Below are positions 5,047 to 8,067 of a DNA stretch of 8,067 bases, one piece after another; the stretch's first letter is position 1; each line of letters opens with the position of its first letter. The stretch comes from an uncultured Clostridium sp. (GTDB lineage Bacteria; Bacillota; Clostridia; Christensenellales; CAG-138). The notes below the pieces were generated by a model, which was not told where the DNA came from, made no database searches, and saw only the letters and a program-made list of their open reading frames with translations. The DNA lies in the NCBI GenBank assembly GCA_900542285.1, contig UQNF01000058.1:1-8067 (forward strand), written 5' to 3'. The translations under genes and the position numbers were made by a program.

Positions 5047-6243
5047 ATGCGAGAAATCTACGCAATCAGCTGCTGCCGTACCGCAATAGGTTCATTCGGC
5101 GGCTCCCTTAAAGACGTCCCTGCCGTCAAGCTCGGTTCGATCGTCGTAAAAGAAGCTCTGAATCGTGCAAATGTATCGCCCGATACCGTTGACGAGGTAA
5201 TTATAGGCTGTATCCTGACAGCCGGGCTTGGGCAAAATGTTGCCCGCCAGGTCGGAATAAACGCCGGAATACCGTGCGAGGTACCTGCATATACGGTAGG
5301 AATGGTCTGCGGAAGCGGAATGAAGTCCGTCATCGAAGCCGCCCGGGCCATTGCCTGCGGTGATGCTGACATCATCGTTGCCGGCGGTACGGAAAACATG
5401 TCGGCTGCACCCTATGTAATTCCCAATGCAAGGTGGGGCGCAAGGATGGGCAATCAGACCATCATCGATACGATGATCAACGATGGTCTGTGGGATGCTT
5501 TTAACGACTATCATATGGGAACTACCGCAGAGAACATTTGTGACCGCTGGGGACTGTCACGCGATGAGCTGGATAAATTTGCCCTTGCGTCTCAGATCAA
5601 GACAGAGAAGGCGCAGGCCTGCGGCCGATTTGATGAGGAGATCGTTCCGGTTCCGATAAAGGTCAAAAAGGAAGAGGTTATGTTCTGCCGCGATGAATTT
5701 CCGCGTTCAGGCGCAACCATTGAGGGAATGCAGAAGCTGCGCGGTGCTTTCCCGACAGCGGAAGGCGATAAGGGCCAGCGAGTGACCGCAGGAAATGCAT
5801 CCGGAATAAACGACGGAGCTGCCGCCATCGTGCTCGCAAGCGGCGAAGCAGTCGAAAAATACGGTTTGAAGCCCATGGCTAAGCTCAAAAGCTGGGGACA
5901 GGGTGGCGTTGATCCCTCGATAATGGGCATAGGCCCCGTTCCGGCTTCCAAACAGGCTATGGATAAGGCCGGTCTGAGCGTGCATGAGATCGATCTTATT
6001 GAAGCAAACGAAGCGTTTGCTGCTCAGAGCTGCGCCGTTCTTAAGGAGCTGGGCTTCGACCCGGAAAAGGTCAACGTCAATGGCGGAGCAATCTCCCTTG
6101 GTCATCCAGTCGGGGCATCCGGTGCAAGAATAATCGTTACCCTGCTTCACGAAATGCAGAAGCGTGAAGATGCCAAGCTCGGCCTCGCTACGCTTTGCAT
6201 CGGCGGCGGAATGGGTGTAGCTACTATCTGGGAAAAATGCTGA
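5047..6243 (+). CDS. Acetyl-CoA C-acetyltransferase (biosynthetic-type thiolase)
   Basis: A complete 398-residue thiolase, the family's normal length (about 390-400). It catalyses condensation of two acetyl-CoA to acetoacetyl-CoA, or the reverse, in the cytoplasm. All catalytic residues are present: nucleophile Cys88 in GMVCGSGMK, NEAFAAQ (321-327), His353 in GGAISLGHPVGASGAR (346-361), and the second Cys384 in CIGGGMG. In anaerobic Clostridia this enzyme usually feeds butyrate formation or isoprenoid and ketone pathways. The usual butyrate partners (3-hydroxybutyryl-CoA dehydrogenase, crotonase, butyryl-CoA dehydrogenase) are not in the window. The start ATG is supported by GGAGGT at 5034-5039, 7 bases upstream. 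The gene stands alone between the feo operon and the DtxR-type regulator, and has its own promoter. The symbols thlA, atoB and phaA are all used for such genes, so none is assigned. Confidence 0.95.
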   Translation: MREIYAISCCRTAIGSFGGSLKDVPAVKLGSIVVKEALNRANVSPDTVDEVIIGCILTAGLGQNVARQVGINAGIPCEVPAYTVGMVCGSGMKSVIEAARAIACGDADIIVAGGTENMSAAPYVIPNARWGARMGNQTIIDTMINDGLWDAFNDYHMGTTAENICDRWGLSRDELDKFALASQIKTEKAQACGRFDEEIVPVPIKVKKEEVMFCRDEFPRSGATIEGMQKLRGAFPTAEGDKGQRVTAGNASGINDGAAAIVLASGEAVEKYGLKPMAKLKSWGQGGVDPSIMGIGPVPASKQAMDKAGLSVHEIDLIEANEAFAAQSCAVLKELGFDPEKVNVNGGAISLGHPVGASGARIIVTLLHEMQKREDAKLGLATLCIGGGMGVATIWEKC

Positions 6244-6348
6244 CTGCCCGGTGCTCAATGCTGCTGAAAGTCCGTGCATAAATATGCGCCCGGTTTCGGG
6301 ATTGCCGGTATTTGTAAAGCACCACGGATAATCCGCGCCGCTTAATTG

Positions 6349-6377
6349 TTGATTTTATCGGTGATCTATGGTATGTT
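6349..6377 (+). promoter_or_regulatory. Possible promoter of the DtxR-family gene
   Basis: TTGATT (6349-6354) and TATGTT (6372-6377) are spaced by 17 bp, about 60 bp upstream of the regulator start codon. Both hexamers are partial matches. No feo-type operator is visible nearby, so autoregulation is not indicated. No clear terminator separates the thiolase from this region, so read-through from the thiolase is also possible. A small GCATA-AA-TATGC dyad lies at 6276-6287. Confidence 0.45.
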
Positions 6378-6435
6378 ATTGCAAACCACGCAGTACTGTG
6401 ATTGCAGTTTATTTGACATACGAGGAGGGACTGTC

Positions 6436-6810
6436 ATGCATCTTCAGGAATCCGGTGAGATGTATTTGGAAACCATCTATATTCTATCAAGGAGCAGCAC
6501 CTCTGTCCGTTCGATAGACGTCAGTGAGTATATGGGCTTTTCTAAGCCCAGCGTAAGCCGTGCGGTCGGCATTCTGAAGCAGGGCGGCTATCTTCTCATG
6601 GATAAGGACGGCCATTTATCCCTAACCGAATCAGGACTGGAAGTTGCCCGGAAGATTTATGAAAGGCATACCATGCTGACGGATTTCCTTATTCGCCTTG
6701 GTGTCAGCGATGATACTGCAGGCGAGGATGCCTGCAAGATGGAGCATGTCATAAGCGACGAAACATTCGAAGCGCTGAAGCAGCATGCGCTCCGGTATTC
6801 AGACAAATAG
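6436..6810 (+). CDS. DtxR-family metal-dependent transcriptional repressor (short form)
   Basis: A 124-residue protein with an N-terminal winged helix-turn-helix (about 5-65; recognition helix SKPSVSRAVGIL, 36-47) and a helical metal-binding and dimerisation domain (about 66-124). It lacks the C-terminal SH3-like domain of full-length DtxR/IdeR (about 226-230 residues). By motif alignment from memory, Met9 (GEMYLETIY), Cys100, Glu103 and His104 (DACKMEHV) match the primary metal site of DtxR: Met10, Cys102, Glu105, His106. MntR has Asp and Glu at the Met and Cys positions, so iron is the more likely co-repressor. Of the ancillary site, His78 is kept but Thr82 and Gly96 replace the expected Glu and His. 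The likely role is Fe(II)-dependent repression of the feo operon through the TTAGCA/TGCTAA palindromes. The start ATG 6436 has GAGGAGGG at 6422-6429; an upstream in-frame TTG at 6346 lies within the promoter region and is rejected. Confidence 0.9.
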   Translation: MHLQESGEMYLETIYILSRSSTSVRSIDVSEYMGFSKPSVSRAVGILKQGGYLLMDKDGHLSLTESGLEVARKIYERHTMLTDFLIRLGVSDDTAGEDACKMEHVISDETFEALKQHALRYSDK

Positions 6811-6961
6811 TGTTGCCCGATCAGGGTTATTTGTTGGGTATTTAGTCAAGGAGTCTGTGTCCGCTGCAGTCATCTATCCAATGTAGGGCAAAAAGAACGA
6901 TTGCTTTTGAAACAGCCGGAATCTGCCATTTTGAGCCAAAAAAGTTTAATTATATAAATAC

Positions 6962-6986
6962 AGCGAGCGGTCTAATGCCGCTCGCT
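6962..6986 (-). terminator. Terminator between degV and the DtxR-family gene
   Basis: A 9-bp perfect stem (AGCGAGCGG at 6962-6970, CCGCTCGCT at 6978-6986) with a 7-nt loop lies in the convergent gap. On the minus strand it is followed by the T-rich tract TGTATTTATATAATTAAAC and then six more T, which suits termination of degV. It may also stop the regulator transcript coming from the other side, though the plus-strand tail is less U-rich. Confidence 0.75.
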
Positions 6987-7007
6987 ATTGCGCTAAATAT
7001 GACGGTT

Positions 7008-7895
7008 TCAGTCCTCTCTGAGTTTACCGAAGAAGAACAGCGCAACCGTACCGCAGCCGGTATGGCTGCCAATGGTCGTCCCGACGGAATTTATTTCGAC
7101 CCTGCCGTTTAAACGCTTAAACCTTTCCTCAACAAGATCCGCGACTGCGCGTGCATCCTCATAACAGCCTGAGTTGCTGATATAGCATTTGCCGGAATAG
7201 TCCAACCCACCGTCTGCGTATTGCTCCATCTTATCCACTATCTCCTTTATCACGCGGTTCTTTGTGCGAATCTTTTGGCGTGGGATGAGCCTTCCAAGGT
7301 TATCCATATTGAGCAGCGGACATATGTGAAGTACCGAACCTACAAGGCCTGCAGTCTTCGATATGCGTCCGCCCTTGATATAATTGGTGAGATCGGTGGA
7401 GAAAAACCAATGGTGAACGTTCAGCTTGTGTTCCTCCGCCCATGAGTATAGCTCCTCTATACTCATTCCGCTGTCACGAAGATCGGCGAGCGTATCCATC
7501 AGCAAACCGTATCCGCTCGATGCTCCAAGCGAATCAATGATATATACCTTGCGCTCCGGGTACTCCTCCATCAGCTCCTTAGCGGCCAAACATGCAGAAC
7601 CGTAACTGCCGGAGATTCCCGACGACAGGCATACATGCAGAATATCCTTGCCCTCCTCCATGAAGCGCTTGAAATAATCCACATATTCGCCCATGGTGAC
7701 TTGGGATGTGGTGACGTCAGCACCGATCTTGACGGCTGCATAGAAGTCTTCAAACGATATGCTTTCACCAAGGTCGTCCGGATAGGTCACGCCGTTTATA
7801 TTAAAATGAAAGCAGATGTAGTTTATCCCACGGGAAAGGAAATGCTCTTTTGTAAGGTCAGCGGTCGAGCAGCAGCTTAAGATGTAGTCATTCAT
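7008..7895 (-). CDS. degV: DegV family (fatty-acid-binding) protein
   Basis: A complete 295-residue DegV-family protein, the usual family length. DegV/FakB-type proteins are cytoplasmic and bind a single fatty acid; FakB members present it to the FakA kinase for phospholipid synthesis. Conserved features: TTSQV (62-66), SSGISGSY (91-98), the IIDSLGASSGYG stretch (119-130), KGGRIS (174-179), and the C-terminal GTTIGSHTGCGTVALFFFG (272-290), where Cys281 occupies a position that is often Pro. No FakA gene is in the window, so use by a kinase elsewhere is inferred. The start is ATG 7895 with AGGAGGT at 7904-7910, 8 bases upstream. The gene is transcribed alone, convergent with the DtxR-type regulator, from a strong promoter. 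It has no obvious link to iron. Confidence 0.95.
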   Translation of the reverse strand: MNDYILSCCSTADLTKEHFLSRGINYICFHFNINGVTYPDDLGESISFEDFYAAVKIGADVTTSQVTMGEYVDYFKRFMEEGKDILHVCLSSGISGSYGSACLAAKELMEEYPERKVYIIDSLGASSGYGLLMDTLADLRDSGMSIEELYSWAEEHKLNVHHWFFSTDLTNYIKGGRISKTAGLVGSVLHICPLLNMDNLGRLIPRQKIRTKNRVIKEIVDKMEQYADGGLDYSGKCYISNSGCYEDARAVADLVEERFKRLNGRVEINSVGTTIGSHTGCGTVALFFFGKLRED

Positions 7896-7955
7896 TTAAC
7901 TTTACCTCCTAAAAAACGATTTCCTCCTCACACAATTAGCATCATGTGCAAAGAT

Positions 7956-7984
7956 ATTATAGTTAATCCGGCGAAAATTGTCAA
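7956..7984 (-). promoter_or_regulatory. Consensus promoter of degV
   Basis: On the minus strand TTGACA (7984-7979) and TATAAT (7961-7956) are perfect sigma-70/A hexamers with a 17-bp spacer, about 60 bp upstream of the degV start codon. A 12-bp palindrome lies just upstream of the -35 box. Confidence 0.9.
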
Positions 7985-7990
7985 GTCGAC

Positions 7991-8002
7991 CCGAATATTC
8001 GG
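7991..8002. promoter_or_regulatory. 12-bp palindrome upstream of the degV promoter
   Basis: CCGAATATTCGG is a perfect 12-bp palindrome that begins 6 bp upstream of the degV -35 box, near -47 to -58. This position suits an activator or a distal repressor site. The cognate protein is unknown; the sequence does not match the feo operators. Confidence 0.45.
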
Positions 8003-8013
8003 TCTTGAAATTT

Positions 8014-8036
8014 TGTTGAAGCGTCAAGCATAGGTG
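8014..8036 (+). repeat. 23-bp direct repeat, right copy
   Basis: A perfect same-orientation copy of the repeat at 1253-1275, starting with TGTTGAAGC. It lies upstream of the degV promoter and close to the right edge. Beyond it come GACACATTTCCTCTC and a short CTCTC-AA-GAGAG dyad, after which the window ends. The TG start and the following sequence could be the terminus of a mobile element extending to the right, but no transposase is visible. Confidence 0.85.
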
Positions 8037-8067
8037 ACACATTTCCTCTCAAGAGAGCAGTCAAGGG

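Noticed and set aside
6346..6435. TTG start at 6346 that would lengthen the DtxR-family protein by 30 residues
   Set aside because: The extra residues would cover the predicted promoter and do not resemble the family N-terminus, while ATG 6436 has GAGGAGGG upstream and gives the expected start just before GEMYLETIY.
7931..7948. TTAGCA near 7936 in the degV leader as another iron-repressor site
   Set aside because: Only one half-site is present; the TGCTAA partner at the required spacing is missing.
1203..8067. CCCTTGAC near 1203 and its inverted copy GTCAAGGG at the right window edge as terminal inverted repeats of an element
   Set aside because: The match is only 8 bases, the neighbouring bases do not continue the inversion, and the 23-bp repeat inside them is direct rather than inverted. 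Chance is likely.
1..8067. CRISPR array, tRNA, rRNA, integrase or transposase gene
   Set aside because: No regularly spaced repeats, no cloverleaf or rRNA-like sequence, and no coding region with recombinase or transposase motifs were found on either strand.

Overview
The window looks like chromosomal DNA of an anaerobic Bacillota, most likely a gut-type member of the Clostridia. This rests on the FeoA-FeoA-FeoB-small-Cys-rich-protein gene order, strong AGGAGG-type ribosome binding sites, consensus sigma-70/A promoters, a DegV protein, and a short-chain dehydrogenase that resembles clostridial BaiA. The family assignment is inference; no rRNA or tRNA gene is present to fix it.

Left part (1-1250, minus strand): a short-chain dehydrogenase/reductase gene (346-1092) is followed downstream by the 5' part of a rhodanese-domain lipoprotein gene that runs off the left edge (1-286). 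A small hairpin separates them. The dehydrogenase has a good -10 box but no -35 box. An inverted repeat sits where an activator would bind.

Centre (1375-4814, plus strand): a complete ferrous iron uptake operon. It has a perfect TTGACA-17-TATAAT promoter with an A/T-rich dyad upstream. Two TTAGCA/TGCTAA palindromes lie between the promoter and the first gene. The genes are feoA (70 aa), a second feoA (73 aa), feoB (831 aa) and a 57-aa FeoB-associated Cys-rich membrane protein with a GTG start, closed by a hairpin terminator. A third, weaker operator-like dyad lies just before feoB. FeoB carries an acidic segment of about 100 residues in its first extracytoplasmic loop, which standard FeoB proteins lack as far as I recall.

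Right part (4815-8067): a separate promoter drives an acetyl-CoA acetyltransferase (5047-6243). Next comes a short DtxR-family regulator (6436-6810) whose primary metal ligands (Met, Cys, Glu, His) match the iron regulator DtxR/IdeR rather than MntR. It is the obvious candidate to bind the feo palindromes when Fe(II)-loaded. A convergent degV gene (7008-7895, minus strand) has its own perfect consensus promoter and terminator.

A 23-bp perfect direct repeat occurs at 1253-1275 and 8014-8036. It brackets the whole feo-thiolase-dtxR-degV block and starts with TGTTGAAG, which could be the end of a mobile element or a dispersed intergenic repeat. I see no transposase, integrase, CRISPR array or RNA gene in the window. 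The most interesting signals are the iron-regulatory circuit with its minimal regulator, the acidic FeoB loop, and the bracketing repeat.
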